Below are positions 27,440 through 36,577 of a DNA stretch of 40,497 nucleotides, piece after piece. The notes below the pieces were generated by a model that had not been told where the DNA came from, did no database searches, and worked only from the letters and a program-made list of their open reading frames with translations. The DNA is taken from positions 1 to 40,497 of the forward strand of contig JAKQAH010000038.1 in NCBI GenBank assembly GCA_029568545.1. The letters are read 5' to 3'. The DNA is from Candidatus Omnitrophota bacterium (GTDB lineage Bacteria > Omnitrophota > Gorgyraeia > Zapsychrales > Zapsychraceae). The translations under genes were made by a program, and so were the position numbers. Each line of letters opens with the position of its first letter. Position 1 is the stretch's first letter.

Positions 27440-28060
27440 GTGATTATCGATATTCTTATCATTATTCTTGTTCTCTTTTTTTCGATTATACTGCATGAAT
27501 ATGCCCATGGATGGACCGCTTACCAATTAGGTGATCCTACCGCCAAACAAGCCGGCCGTTTAACACTCAACCCTTTAAAGCACATTGATCCCTTGGGTAC
27601 GCTTTTGCTGCCGGGGGTATTAATTGTTCTGCGTTTTTTAGGATATGATGTTTTTGTTTTCGGTTGGGCCAAGCCTGTTCCCGTGAATTTCATGCGGCTG
27701 CGCAATCCGAAAAAAGATATGATGTGGGTCGGCATATCAGGTCCGATAACTAATATCGTCCTTGCGGTCTTTTTTAGCCTGCTGGCCAAGGCCTATCCTT
27801 TGCCGCAATATGCTGACTTCTTCGCTTTCGCAGTTTTCATCAATCTTTTATTGGCTGTTTTCAATATAATGCCCATTCCTCCGTTAGACGGGTCGCGCAT
27901 CGTCATGGGGCTTTTGCCGGACCGTTATCTTCTGGCCTATAGTCGGTTAGAACGCTATGGTATTTTTATCGTTGTTGTATTATTATATTTGGGTCTATTC
28001 GAACGCGTTGTCGTACCGATCATTGTCTTTCTCGGCCGGCAGCTAGGAGTTTCCTTGTGA
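27440..28060 (+). CDS. Site-2 protease family (M50B) membrane metalloprotease
   Basis: HEYAHGWTAYQLGDPTAKQAGRLTLNPLKHIDPLGT; NIMPIPPLDGSRI; several TM segments. Confidence 0.92.
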   Translation: MIIDILIIILVLFFSIILHEYAHGWTAYQLGDPTAKQAGRLTLNPLKHIDPLGTLLLPGVLIVLRFLGYDVFVFGWAKPVPVNFMRLRNPKKDMMWVGISGPITNIVLAVFFSLLAKAYPLPQYADFFAFAVFINLLLAVFNIMPIPPLDGSRIVMGLLPDRYLLAYSRLERYGIFIVVVLLYLGLFERVVVPIIVFLGRQLGVSL

Positions 28061-29145
28061 TGAAAACAATACCTGTTCGCTTAAAAATCGATCCCTATGA
28101 TATCGTTGTTGGAAACGGTATCCTTTCCAAGTTGGGCGGGAGACTAAAAAGCCTTAATATCGGCACGAATGCGGTGATCATTACCAATCCGGCGGTCAAA
28201 AAGCATCACGGGAAGGTTCTGATTTCGGGATTGGAGCGCGACGGTTTCTCGGTCAAGGTTCTGGAAGTTCCTGCCGGGGAGCGGTCCAAGTCGGCCAAGT
28301 CCGCTTTCCGCTTGATGGAACAAATTGCCCGCTACGATCAGCTCAAGAAAATATTCATTATCGCTTTTGGCGGCGGTGTAGTCGGTGATTTGGCCGGTTA
28401 CGTTGCTGCCGCGTACAAGAGGGGGGTTCCTTATGTTCAGGTCCCGACTACTCTTTTGGCCCAGGTGGATTCGGCGATCGGAGGGAAGGTCGCGGTCGAT
28501 TTGCCTTTCGGCAAGAATCTGGCGGGAGCTTTTTATCAACCTAAGGTTGTTTGGAGCGATACGGCTACGCTGACAACGCTTCCCCAAAGACAGATACGCA
28601 ACGGTCTTGCGGAGATTGTCAAATATGGCGTTATTGCAGATAAAGAATTTTTTCAGTATGTTGCCGGCAATTACAAGAAACTTTTGGATTGTGATCCGCG
28701 GGCCCTCGAACATGTTGTTTGGCATTCGAGCCGTATCAAGCGGGATGTTGTTGTGGCCGACGAGAGAGAAACAAAAGGGCTCCGGTCGATCTTAAATTTC
28801 GGCCATACTATTGGGCATGCCATTGAAGCAGCCGGAAAATATAATCACTATCATCATGGGGAAGCCATCGCATTAGGCATGCGTGTGGCGGCGGATATTT
28901 CCTGCCAAAAAAAGATGTGCCCGAAACACGATGTCGAGTCCCTTAACGAGATTCTCTCACGCATAGGCTTACCGCAGCGCATTGAAGGCGTAAAAACATC
29001 CGACATTCTCCGTTTTATGCGCCACGACAAGAAGTTTCTCGCCGGAAGGAATCGCTTCGTCCTGATGGCTCGACTCGGAAAGGTCCGGCTGGTTGAAGGC
29101 GTTTCGCCGGACATGATCCACAGAGCTGTCCGGTCCTGCCAGTAA
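28057..29145 (+). CDS. aroB: 3-dehydroquinate synthase
   Basis: AFGGGVVGDLAGYVAAAYKRGVPYVQVPTTLLAQVDSAIGGKVAVDLPFGKNLAGAF; LNFGHTIGHAIE. Confidence 0.97.
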   Translation: MMKTIPVRLKIDPYDIVVGNGILSKLGGRLKSLNIGTNAVIITNPAVKKHHGKVLISGLERDGFSVKVLEVPAGERSKSAKSAFRLMEQIARYDQLKKIFIIAFGGGVVGDLAGYVAAAYKRGVPYVQVPTTLLAQVDSAIGGKVAVDLPFGKNLAGAFYQPKVVWSDTATLTTLPQRQIRNGLAEIVKYGVIADKEFFQYVAGNYKKLLDCDPRALEHVVWHSSRIKRDVVVADERETKGLRSILNFGHTIGHAIEAAGKYNHYHHGEAIALGMRVAADISCQKKMCPKHDVESLNEILSRIGLPQRIEGVKTSDILRFMRHDKKFLAGRNRFVLMARLGKVRLVEGVSPDMIHRAVRSCQ

Positions 29146-29167
29146 TCCGGGATGATATCTGGAAAAT

Positions 29168-29734
29168 TTAGTGAATTTTAAGAGTGGTGATGACTTCGTT
29201 ATCGCTGAGCTCGATTTGGTTCATTTCGATGCTGATGATCTTATTGCCATCCACGGTATCGCCAACCTCATAGATTTCGTCGTTGATCAAAGCGACCCGT
29301 TTTCCATCGATGAGAGAGGTCCCGTTCAACACGAGTTCTCCGGACTTGTATTTTCGTTTCTTGGGAGTCGTTTGCGCGGTCCTGGCTTGGGATCCAAAAA
29401 TCTTGGATTTAAAGGAGCGGATAAGTTTTTGAGCCGGCGGATATTGCTCCAGGAAATAAAATCCGCCATAAGCAAGCGCTAAGAAGAGGATGATGGATAT
29501 GGAAGTTTGCAGCCATCTTTGAGGGAGAGGAGATTTTACGGCCAGAGACGATTTTTGTTTCGCATCTCCGCTTACGGACGCTGTTTTGCGCAGGTCGCCC
29601 TGTGTTTTATAGAGCTTTTCGTAAACGTTCGAAACGCTTTGATCGCTCGGCAGATCTGGTTTTTTTTCGATAGGTTTTTCTTTCTTCTTGAAACTGAACT
29701 GGGCTTTCTTTAAAGCGTCATTGATAATGCTCAT
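29168..29734 (-). CDS. General secretion pathway protein B (GspB)-like protein
   Basis: MSIINDALKKAQ N-terminus, single TM, C-terminal LVLNGTSLIDGKRVALINDEIYEVGDTVDGNKIISI; paired with ExeA-like ATPase. Confidence 0.8.
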   Translation of the reverse strand: MSIINDALKKAQFSFKKKEKPIEKKPDLPSDQSVSNVYEKLYKTQGDLRKTASVSGDAKQKSSLAVKSPLPQRWLQTSISIILFLALAYGGFYFLEQYPPAQKLIRSFKSKIFGSQARTAQTTPKKRKYKSGELVLNGTSLIDGKRVALINDEIYEVGDTVDGNKIISIEMNQIELSDNEVITTLKIH

Positions 29735-30549
29735 TTGCAGACGACCTCCTGAATGCATTTATGGATGATATGTTCATCGATCCTGTTTGTCTCCATGGCG
29801 AATCCGGCTAGCAGGGCCCGGTCGCAAAGGATATTGATCATTCTTGGCGTTCCGCCGGAATTCTTGAATATGATATCGATGGCTTCATCGGTGAAATGAA
29901 GCTGGTTTTCCGAGTCTTTTAAGGTATTAGCGATCATAAGCCGATGCTTGATGTAGGCCGCGAGCTCATGGCGCTCCAAAGGCAAAATGTGATAACGGAC
30001 GGCGACCCGTTGATTCAATTGCCGCAATTCATTGAGCCTCAGTTTATCGCAGAGCTCCGGTTGCCCGACCAAAATGATCTGAAGGAGCTTTTCTTTCTCT
30101 GTTTCGATATTCGAGAGCAAGCGGACCTGTTCCAGCTGCTTGATCGATAGGTTTTGCGCTTCGTCAATGATCAAAACAATATTGTTCCCGCGGGCGGTTT
30201 CTTCTAGAAGGAATTTATTGAGAGCCTCGACAATCTCGAGCTTGTTTCTAAGATTTCCCTGGATTCCAAAATCCTTGATGATAAGTTTAAGGAGCTGAAT
30301 ATCCGAGAAATTGGGGTTGAGGACTAGAGCCGTCTTGGTTTCGCCGTCCAAATGATTTAAAAGGGTCCGGCACAGCGTAGTTTTGCCGGTGCCGATCTCG
30401 CCGGTTACGACCAGAATGCCTTTTCGCTGGTGGATGCCATAGACAAGATGGGAAAATGCCTCTTTGTGATGCAAACTTGAGAAAAAAAACTCCGGGTCTG
30501 CGGTCATGTTGAAAGGGTTTTCTTTGAGATGGTAGAACTTTTTATACAT
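29731..30549 (-). CDS. ExeA/GspA-like AAA ATPase
   Basis: MYKKFYHLKENPFNMTADPEFFFSSLHHKEAFSHLVYGI; Walker A GEIGTGKTTLCR; LIIDEAQNL. Confidence 0.93.
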   Translation of the reverse strand: MYKKFYHLKENPFNMTADPEFFFSSLHHKEAFSHLVYGIHQRKGILVVTGEIGTGKTTLCRTLLNHLDGETKTALVLNPNFSDIQLLKLIIKDFGIQGNLRNKLEIVEALNKFLLEETARGNNIVLIIDEAQNLSIKQLEQVRLLSNIETEKEKLLQIILVGQPELCDKLRLNELRQLNQRVAVRYHILPLERHELAAYIKHRLMIANTLKDSENQLHFTDEAIDIIFKNSGGTPRMINILCDRALLAGFAMETNRIDEHIIHKCIQEVVCK

Positions 30550-30556
30550 GGGGGAA

Positions 30557-30585
30557 ATTATAGCATGATATGTGGGTTTGGTCTA
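30557..30585 (-). promoter_or_regulatory. Candidate extended -10 promoter predicting a leaderless exeA-like mRNA
   Basis: Minus strand TAGACC, 17-bp spacer, TGC-TATAAT, then 7 nt to the ATG (30549). Confidence 0.6.
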
Positions 30586-30703
30586 GTTTGTTCATGTCTT
30601 AAGAAATTCTCTTTCAAAGGAGCCTGGAGGGTATTTTTAGCTCTCTAACATAATATTAGTGTCCAAAGAAACGGTTTTTGAGCATATTATGGGAAAAAAA
30701 TGA

Positions 30704-30731
30704 TTGTGGGACAATCAGATTATGGTATAAT
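30704..30731 (+). promoter_or_regulatory. Candidate promoter for the PilZ cluster
   Basis: TTGTGG (30704-30709), 16-bp spacer, TATAAT (30726-30731). Confidence 0.5.
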
Positions 30732-30794
30732 GCACACAAGTAAGAAAAAGAAAGATATTATCTTTGGCTTTTTTGGTTTCGAGTGAAAGGGCAT

Positions 30795-31148
30795 ATGTCA
30801 GAGGAACTTCAAGCGCGTAATGAAGATGAACGCCGGCAGTTTAACCGAATCCGCAGCGCTCACCCGGTCCGGTTCCAATTGAAGGATCCTAGTCAATACG
30901 GCGGCTGTCTTTCCTGCGACCTTAGCCAGGGAGGGGCCAGGGTTCAATTTAACGATTTCGTGCCTTTACGCACGGAAATGACTCTCCAGATACAATTGTC
31001 CGATGAAAGCATTGTCGATTGCCCGTGTCGCGTAGCCTGGGTGGAGAAAAGCCGGTTCGGAGACCGCTACCAAGTCGGTTTGGAATTCGAAGGCGATTCT
31101 TTGCTGGATTCTCAAAAAATAATCCACAGATTTTTGTCTTCCAAATAG
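30795..31148 (+). CDS. PilZ domain protein (intact c-di-GMP motif)
   Basis: RRQFNR (RxxxR) and DLSQGGARV (D/NxSxxG). Confidence 0.88.
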   Translation: MSEELQARNEDERRQFNRIRSAHPVRFQLKDPSQYGGCLSCDLSQGGARVQFNDFVPLRTEMTLQIQLSDESIVDCPCRVAWVEKSRFGDRYQVGLEFEGDSLLDSQKIIHRFLSSK

Positions 31149-31265
31149 CGAACGCATCTCAATATTTGGTTAAAAGGGGCATAATATAAGTTAGCGGATA
31201 TTGATCGTTATGCCTTATAAGAATCATTATTAAGGAAAAGTTGTTGAAAGGAGTTCAGGAAGATT

Positions 31266-31427
31266 ATGGCAGAACAAAACGTTGTCGAAGAAGCAGTAAA
31301 AAACTGTGCCGGATGCAAAAAGCCGATTTCCAGAGCCCGACGGTATTATCGGAACGGCGGTTATTATTGCAATAAAACCTGTTTTCAAAAGAAAATGAAT
31401 GATTCAGCCGCAAAGCCTGCGGAATAA
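31266..31427 (+). CDS. Small treble-clef/zinc-ribbon-like protein (53 aa; below ORF-track cut-off)
   Basis: ATG after gaaaggag; MAEQNVVEEAVKNCAGCKKPISRARRYYRNGGYYCNKTCFQKKMNDSAAKPAE; CxxC...CxxxC. Confidence 0.75.
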   Translation: MAEQNVVEEAVKNCAGCKKPISRARRYYRNGGYYCNKTCFQKKMNDSAAKPAE

Positions 31428-31439
31428 AAGGAGACAGCT

Positions 31440-31820
31440 GTGATTTCCCCTAAGGCGATACATGAACGTAGAAGAGATCCGCGTCTGGAGAACAACATCC
31501 CGGTGAAAATTTGCCAGGACGACGGTGATTTTGTCACAGAGACGCTCAATATCAGCCGTTCGGGCGCCTATTGCTGCGTTGATGCGCCGGTTGCGCTTAT
31601 GACGAAGCTGAAGATCCATCTTCTTCTCTCTTTTCCCAAGGGCACAAAAACCGAAGTCAAAAAGATTTCCTGCGAGGGTGTTGTTGTCCGGTCAGAGGCC
31701 GTTGCGAACCAAGGGAAATACAATGTCGCTATTTTTTTCAGCGAGATTACGGAACGCGACGCCGAATATATCACGGATTATGTTGATACCTACATGAAAA
31801 AAGAGGAAACGGTTCCTTAG
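31440..31820 (+). CDS. PilZ domain protein (intact c-di-GMP motif)
   Basis: RRDPR (RxxxR) and NISRSGAYC (NxSxxG); GTG start after aaaaggag. Confidence 0.87.
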   Translation: MISPKAIHERRRDPRLENNIPVKICQDDGDFVTETLNISRSGAYCCVDAPVALMTKLKIHLLLSFPKGTKTEVKKISCEGVVVRSEAVANQGKYNVAIFFSEITERDAEYITDYVDTYMKKEETVP

Positions 31821-31846
31821 ATTTCATCCTCCGATAGGGATATTCC

Positions 31847-32023
31847 ATGGAAAATTCAATCAGCATCAGTGTTTCTCCCATACAAGTTTTGTTTGCTTTG
31901 GCTTTTCAGGTTTGGATCATCGTTTTTCCAATAATTTTAATCCGAAAACTGAATTATCTGACAGCCCTTATGACGTCGCAGGGAAACGACGAAAATGAGG
32001 CGGAAGATTCCGGATCAGCCTGA
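31847..32023 (+). CDS. Small single-TM protein (58 aa), hypothetical
   Basis: MENSISISVSPIQVLFALAFQVWIIVFPIILIRKLNYLTALMTSQGNDENEAEDSGSA; hydrophobic helix, basic then acidic tail; fills the gap between PilZ and RluA genes. Confidence 0.5.
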   Translation: MENSISISVSPIQVLFALAFQVWIIVFPIILIRKLNYLTALMTSQGNDENEAEDSGSA

Positions 32024-32079
32024 TCCGCGGCATGACCAACGTGAAATGGCCTGATAGCGGTTTTTGAGGTCCAGCGCAT

Positions 32080-32778
32080 TTGAATAAGAGCCCTAGCAAT
32101 TCCTTACCGCCAAGCACGAATACCCCCCGGCATCCCATTAAAATCCTGTATGAGGATGATCATTATATTGTGTTTGACAAGCCGGCGGGGCTGTTGGTGA
32201 TCCCGACCTCAAAGAACGAAAAGAGGACGCTGGTTAATATTGTCAATCAGCAATATGCCGCTGGGGAAGGGACCCCAAAGCTGCATCCTTGCCATAGGAT
32301 CGATGAAGATACCTCCGGAGCGATCATATTTGCGAAGGGCAAAAGTTCCCAGCGTATGATGATGGACCTGTTCAAGCGCCGGTATGTCACAAAAAAATAT
32401 ATTGCCCTTGTCCATGGGAGACTACCATCGGAAAAGGGGGAATTCCGCAACCCTGTTTACAAACAATTCGGGCGCAAACGGGTGTTTAGCAGCGCGATAA
32501 CGCGTTACAGGGTCCTGAGCGCAAAAAAACAGTTCAGCATTGTTGAAGTCCAGCCGGTTACCGGCAGGACCAATCAGATACGCATTCATTTCAGCCAAGC
32601 AGGGCATCCGCTTCTTGGCGAACGGAAGTTCGCCTTTGCCCGCGACTATGCTCTCAAATTCCGTCGTACGGCGCTTCATGCGGCTTCTGTCGAATGGAAA
32701 CATCCTGTTTATCACAGGACTGTGAGCGTTCAATCGGATTTGCCGAAGGATATGTCAGAATTCATAAAGGGAACATAA
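32080..32778 (+). CDS. RluA family pseudouridine synthase
   Basis: KPAGLLVIPT, HRIDEDTSGAIIFAKGK, VTGRTNQIRIHFSQAGHPLLGE; TTG start. Confidence 0.92.
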   Translation: MNKSPSNSLPPSTNTPRHPIKILYEDDHYIVFDKPAGLLVIPTSKNEKRTLVNIVNQQYAAGEGTPKLHPCHRIDEDTSGAIIFAKGKSSQRMMMDLFKRRYVTKKYIALVHGRLPSEKGEFRNPVYKQFGRKRVFSSAITRYRVLSAKKQFSIVEVQPVTGRTNQIRIHFSQAGHPLLGERKFAFARDYALKFRRTALHAASVEWKHPVYHRTVSVQSDLPKDMSEFIKGT

Positions 32779-32789
32779 AGGAGGAGATC

Positions 32790-33104
32790 TTGGACGAAAC
32801 CGCGATTAAAGGACAACCGCTTAATGAGTTAGCGAGGCTGTGCCACAGCATAGCCGTAGAAAAAGGATTTTGGGACGAAAAACGCAATATCGGTGAAGCG
32901 CTCATGCTGATTGTGACCGAGCTGGCGGAAGCTATGGAAGCCTATCGGCATGAGGATGACGCTAATTTTAGGGAAGAGCTGGCCGATACATTTATCCGCC
33001 TTTTGGACCTTTGCGGGGGGCTTCATATCGATATCGAGAACGAGATTTATGAGAAAAGCCTGCATAATAAAAAGAGGCCATATAAACACGGGAAAATCTG
33101 CTAA
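32790..33104 (+). CDS. MazG-like nucleotide pyrophosphohydrolase
   Basis: TTG start with gaggag upstream; LIVTELAEAMEAYRHEDDANFREELADTFIRLLDLCGGLHIDIENEI. Confidence 0.82.
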   Translation: MDETAIKGQPLNELARLCHSIAVEKGFWDEKRNIGEALMLIVTELAEAMEAYRHEDDANFREELADTFIRLLDLCGGLHIDIENEIYEKSLHNKKRPYKHGKIC

Positions 33105-33587
33105 ATGAAAAGAATTCTTGGGTGTTTCTTATTGTTAACCGTCATGGGATGCGCCAGCATAACGATCCCGAGCTATATTCGGGATACAAATCCTTACCGG
33201 CGGATTTTTTATGCTTCTTTTGACCGAACGCGCGAGGAAACAAGACAGGTATTGAGCCGGGCTGGATGGGCGATCGAGAAAGAAACTGATCCGGAGCTGT
33301 TTGAACGCGAGCGGATTTCAGGAGAAAACAAAGAGCAAACATTACTTTTTACGGGAATCCGTCAATCTTATTTCTTTATCGGTTCGGGGTATTCCCGAAT
33401 GAATATCTTTTTGCGCGAAAAAACTTCTCATGAGACCGAAGTCGAAGTCCGTTATGTTCGGGTCACCTCGATGATGTTTAAAAGTTTTTATGGCTATCGC
33501 AATGATCCCGCGGTCAATCATATTCTCCGAGATATCGAACAAGGGTTGGATGTGCGGCCTTCGGATATTCCTGAAAGCGGCTCGTGA
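33105..33587 (+). CDS. Hypothetical lipoprotein
   Basis: MKRILGCFLLLTVMGCASITIP lipoprotein signal peptide; no family recognised. Confidence 0.7.
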   Translation: MKRILGCFLLLTVMGCASITIPSYIRDTNPYRRIFYASFDRTREETRQVLSRAGWAIEKETDPELFERERISGENKEQTLLFTGIRQSYFFIGSGYSRMNIFLREKTSHETEVEVRYVRVTSMMFKSFYGYRNDPAVNHILRDIEQGLDVRPSDIPESGS

Positions 33588-33614
33588 CCGGCCATTTATT
33601 TGCGGGCCTGTTTT

Positions 33615-35594
33615 ATGGATAAATTTATCCTCACAAGCAAGTTCAAGCCTATTACAGAACAGAGCACCGCGGTCGATCGGTTGGCCCAAGGGGTTTTGGA
33701 CGGACAGAAAGCCCAAGTTCTTCTCGGCGTTACCGGGAGCGGAAAAACTTTTACCCTGGCCAACGTGATCGAGCGCATCAACCGCCCGACCCTGGTGATC
33801 TCCCACAATAAAACGTTAGCCGCCCAACTCTACAGTGAGTTCAAAGAGTTCTTTCCTCAGAATGCTGTTGAGTATTTTGTCAGCTATTATGATTACTACC
33901 AGCCCGAGGCTTATATTCCTCAGACAGATGTTTATATCGAAAAAGATGCTTCCATCAACGATCGTTTGGACCGCCTGAGGCTTTCCGCAACGACATCCCT
34001 GATGTCTCGGCGGGATGTGATCATCGTTGCCAGCGTTTCCTGCATCTACAATCTCGGATCTCCCCAGGATTACCGGGAGTTTTTGCTCTATTTGAACCAA
34101 GGGCAGGTGATTGATCGCGACGAAGTTCTGGCCAAACTGATCGATATCCAGTATGAGCGCAACGATTATGAATTTTCACGGGGCAAGGTCAGGGTGCGGG
34201 GGGATGTGCTCGAGATCTACCCGGCCTACCGGCAAGATGCGATCCGTCTTCAGTTCTACGGGGATGAGATCGAGCGCATTATTCAGATCGACCCGGTAAC
34301 GGGAAAGGAGATGGCGGCATTGGCGCAAACCGCGATCTATCCGGCCAAGCACTTTATTATTTCGCCGCCGCGCATTCATGCGGCGATCGCCCAGATTGAA
34401 GATGAGCTTAAGATGCAACTGGAAAAACTCAGGAAAAAAGGAAAACTGGCTGAAGCGCAGCGTCTTGAATCCCGCACGAAGTATGACATGGAAATGCTCA
34501 GGGAGATGGGATATTGTCATGGCATTGAGAATTATTCTCAAGCGCTGTCCGGCAGGCCTGCAGGAAGCCGGCCGTTCTGCTTGTTGGATTATTTCCCGGA
34601 CGACTTTATTGCGGTCATTGACGAGTCTCATGTCACGGTTCCCCAGATTAACGGAATGTACGAAGGAGATCGGGCCCGTAAGGAAACGCTTGTGGAGTAT
34701 GGATTCCGTCTGCCGTCCTGTCTGGACAACCGGCCTCTGAAATTCAAAGAATTCCAGGAGATCATTCGCCAGCGTATCTATGTTTCGGCGACCCCTGGCG
34801 CTTTCGAGAAAAAGGAAAGCGGCAAGAACAGCGTTGAACAAGTCATTCGTCCAACGGGTATTGTCGATCCTGCTATTGAAGTCAGGCCGACGGCCGGACA
34901 AGTAGATGACCTGGTGGGGGAGATCAAGAAGCGCGCCTGTGTCAATGAGCGCGTTTTGGTGACGACATTGACCAAGCGCATGTCCGAAGATCTTTCGCAG
35001 TATTTGGAAGAGCAGGGCTTGAAAGTCAAGTATCTTCATTCGGATATTGACACTATTGACCGCACAAAAATTCTCAAAGAATTGCGGCAGAAAAAATTTG
35101 ATTGCCTGGTTGGGGTCAACCTATTGCGTGAAGGTCTGGACTTGCCAGAAGTGGGATTAGTTGCTATTCTGGATGCGGACAAGCAGGGGTTTTTGCGCTC
35201 GCAAACATCCTTGATCCAGGTTTCCGGGCGTGCGGCCCGCAATATCAACGGTCTTGTCATTATGTATGCGGACCATATCAGCCCGGCCATGAAAGCGACC
35301 ATCGGAGAATGTGACCGCCGGAGAAAAATACAGCTTGAGTTCAACAAAAAACACAATATCACGCCCCAAACCATAAAAAAGGCTATTCGGGAAGGGATTG
35401 AGGGGCTGGCGGAGGAGGAAGCCCGCGAGGTTGTTTTATCTTCGGTGGGACAAAACGAAGAGGAATTTGCAGTGTCGAACCTTATTGCAAGGCTAGAAAA
35501 AGAAATGGAATTGGCTGCCAGGAATTTGCATTTTGAACGGGCTGCCGCAATCCGGGATAAAATCAAAGACATTAAGGCTGGCCTAAATATTTGA
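33615..35594 (+). CDS. uvrB: Excinuclease ABC subunit B
   Basis: LLGVTGSGKTFTLANVI, YYDYYQPEAYIPQTDVYIEKDASIN, LREGLDLPEVGLVAILDADKQGFLRS, C-terminal UVR motif. Confidence 0.98.
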   Translation: MDKFILTSKFKPITEQSTAVDRLAQGVLDGQKAQVLLGVTGSGKTFTLANVIERINRPTLVISHNKTLAAQLYSEFKEFFPQNAVEYFVSYYDYYQPEAYIPQTDVYIEKDASINDRLDRLRLSATTSLMSRRDVIIVASVSCIYNLGSPQDYREFLLYLNQGQVIDRDEVLAKLIDIQYERNDYEFSRGKVRVRGDVLEIYPAYRQDAIRLQFYGDEIERIIQIDPVTGKEMAALAQTAIYPAKHFIISPPRIHAAIAQIEDELKMQLEKLRKKGKLAEAQRLESRTKYDMEMLREMGYCHGIENYSQALSGRPAGSRPFCLLDYFPDDFIAVIDESHVTVPQINGMYEGDRARKETLVEYGFRLPSCLDNRPLKFKEFQEIIRQRIYVSATPGAFEKKESGKNSVEQVIRPTGIVDPAIEVRPTAGQVDDLVGEIKKRACVNERVLVTTLTKRMSEDLSQYLEEQGLKVKYLHSDIDTIDRTKILKELRQKKFDCLVGVNLLREGLDLPEVGLVAILDADKQGFLRSQTSLIQVSGRAARNINGLVIMYADHISPAMKATIGECDRRRKIQLEFNKKHNITPQTIKKAIREGIEGLAEEEAREVVLSSVGQNEEEFAVSNLIARLEKEMELAARNLHFERAAAIRDKIKDIKAGLNI

Positions 35595-35602
35595 GGAAGA
35601 TT

Positions 35603-36388
35603 ATGGTCGTAGCGATTGATATTGGCAATACAAGCATCTCTTTTGGTGTTTTGCAGAGGGAAAGGGTTATACGGACATTTTCGACCGAAGTTCAAGTCCC
35701 CAAGAGAATATTGCGTGCCCAATGCGGAAAAATTCTACAAAAGATTGGAAAGAGATTCCCTAATATTGAATGTGTTGTGATCTGCAGCGTTGTTCCAGGC
35801 GTACTGGCCGTATGTCGGCGAGCTGTTTCAGATCGCCTCAGGGTCAGAGCGATTGTCATCGGGCAAGATATAAAAGTTCCTATGAGGAACAATTATCGGA
35901 ATCCCAAGCAGGTCGGCCAAGACCGACTCGTTTGCGCCTATGCGGCCAAATGTTTATACGGCCAGCCGGCGATTGTCGTGGACTTCGGGACGGCCACAAC
36001 TTTTGATGTTGTTTCTCCAAGGGGGAGTTATGAAGGGGGTATCATTGTTTCCGGGATCCGTTTATCGGCGGAGGCTCTTTTTCAGAAAACGGCATTGTTG
36101 CCGCGAATAAGTTTAATGAAAGGCCCGCGCGCTTTGATCGGAAAAAACACGCAGGAAAGTATTTTAAGCGGAATATTCCACGGATATGGAGCTATGTCTT
36201 GCGGTTTAATTGAGAGGATTTCACGGCGCATCAAAGGCTCTCCTAAAGTTATTGTGACGGGAGGATATACCCGTTTGATGAAACAGTATATTTCCAAGAA
36301 AACGACAATAATTGACAAGCATCTTGTTTTCAAAGGTATTGCTTTAATTTTAAGCCAGTCTAGACGCAATAGCACTCTAAAATTTTGA
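35603..36388 (+). CDS. coaX: Type III pantothenate kinase
   Basis: VVAIDIGNTSISFGVL, GQDRLVCAYAAK, VDFGTATTFDVVSPRGSYEGGIIVSGI. Confidence 0.95.
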   Translation: MVVAIDIGNTSISFGVLQRERVIRTFSTEVQVPKRILRAQCGKILQKIGKRFPNIECVVICSVVPGVLAVCRRAVSDRLRVRAIVIGQDIKVPMRNNYRNPKQVGQDRLVCAYAAKCLYGQPAIVVDFGTATTFDVVSPRGSYEGGIIVSGIRLSAEALFQKTALLPRISLMKGPRALIGKNTQESILSGIFHGYGAMSCGLIERISRRIKGSPKVIVTGGYTRLMKQYISKKTTIIDKHLVFKGIALILSQSRRNSTLKF

Positions 36389-36395
36389 GTGCTAG
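36369..36395 (+). promoter_or_regulatory. CIRCE element (HrcA operator) 1
   Basis: aTAGCACTC-TAAAATTTT-GAGTGCTAg; 8-bp perfect inverted repeat with canonical N9 spacer; overlaps coaX stop codon. Confidence 0.88.
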
Positions 36396-36463
36396 TTATT
36401 TTTCCCATCCTAAAGATTTTAACCTTTCCACTATCAACGAGGCTTTTTGGTTTAAAAAAAATC

Positions 36464-36491
36464 TTGACAAAAAAAAATTTTTTGGTAAATT
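36464..36491 (+). promoter_or_regulatory. groESL promoter
   Basis: TTGACA (36464-36469), 16-bp spacer, TAAATT (36486-36491), running into CIRCE 2. Confidence 0.7.
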
Positions 36492-36516
36492 AGCACTCTA
36501 GCTAATTCATTGCTAA
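36490..36516 (+). promoter_or_regulatory. CIRCE element (HrcA operator) 2, partially degenerate right arm
   Basis: TTAGCACTC-N9-CATTGCTAA: left arm perfect, right arm 7/9 to GAGTGCTAA. Confidence 0.82.
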
Positions 36517-36577
36517 AAGCATTTGGCTTAAAATTTCATAAAACATATCAGTTGATTATAACTAAGGAGGTGTCAAA

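Noticed and set aside
31166-31190. Possible promoter (ATAATATAAG) upstream of the 53-aa zinc-finger ORF
   Set aside because: No -35-like hexamer at a plausible distance from either candidate -10.
34176-35039. 287-aa minus-strand ORF
   Set aside because: Lies entirely antisense to uvrB, which has unequivocal motifs; no recognisable protein features.
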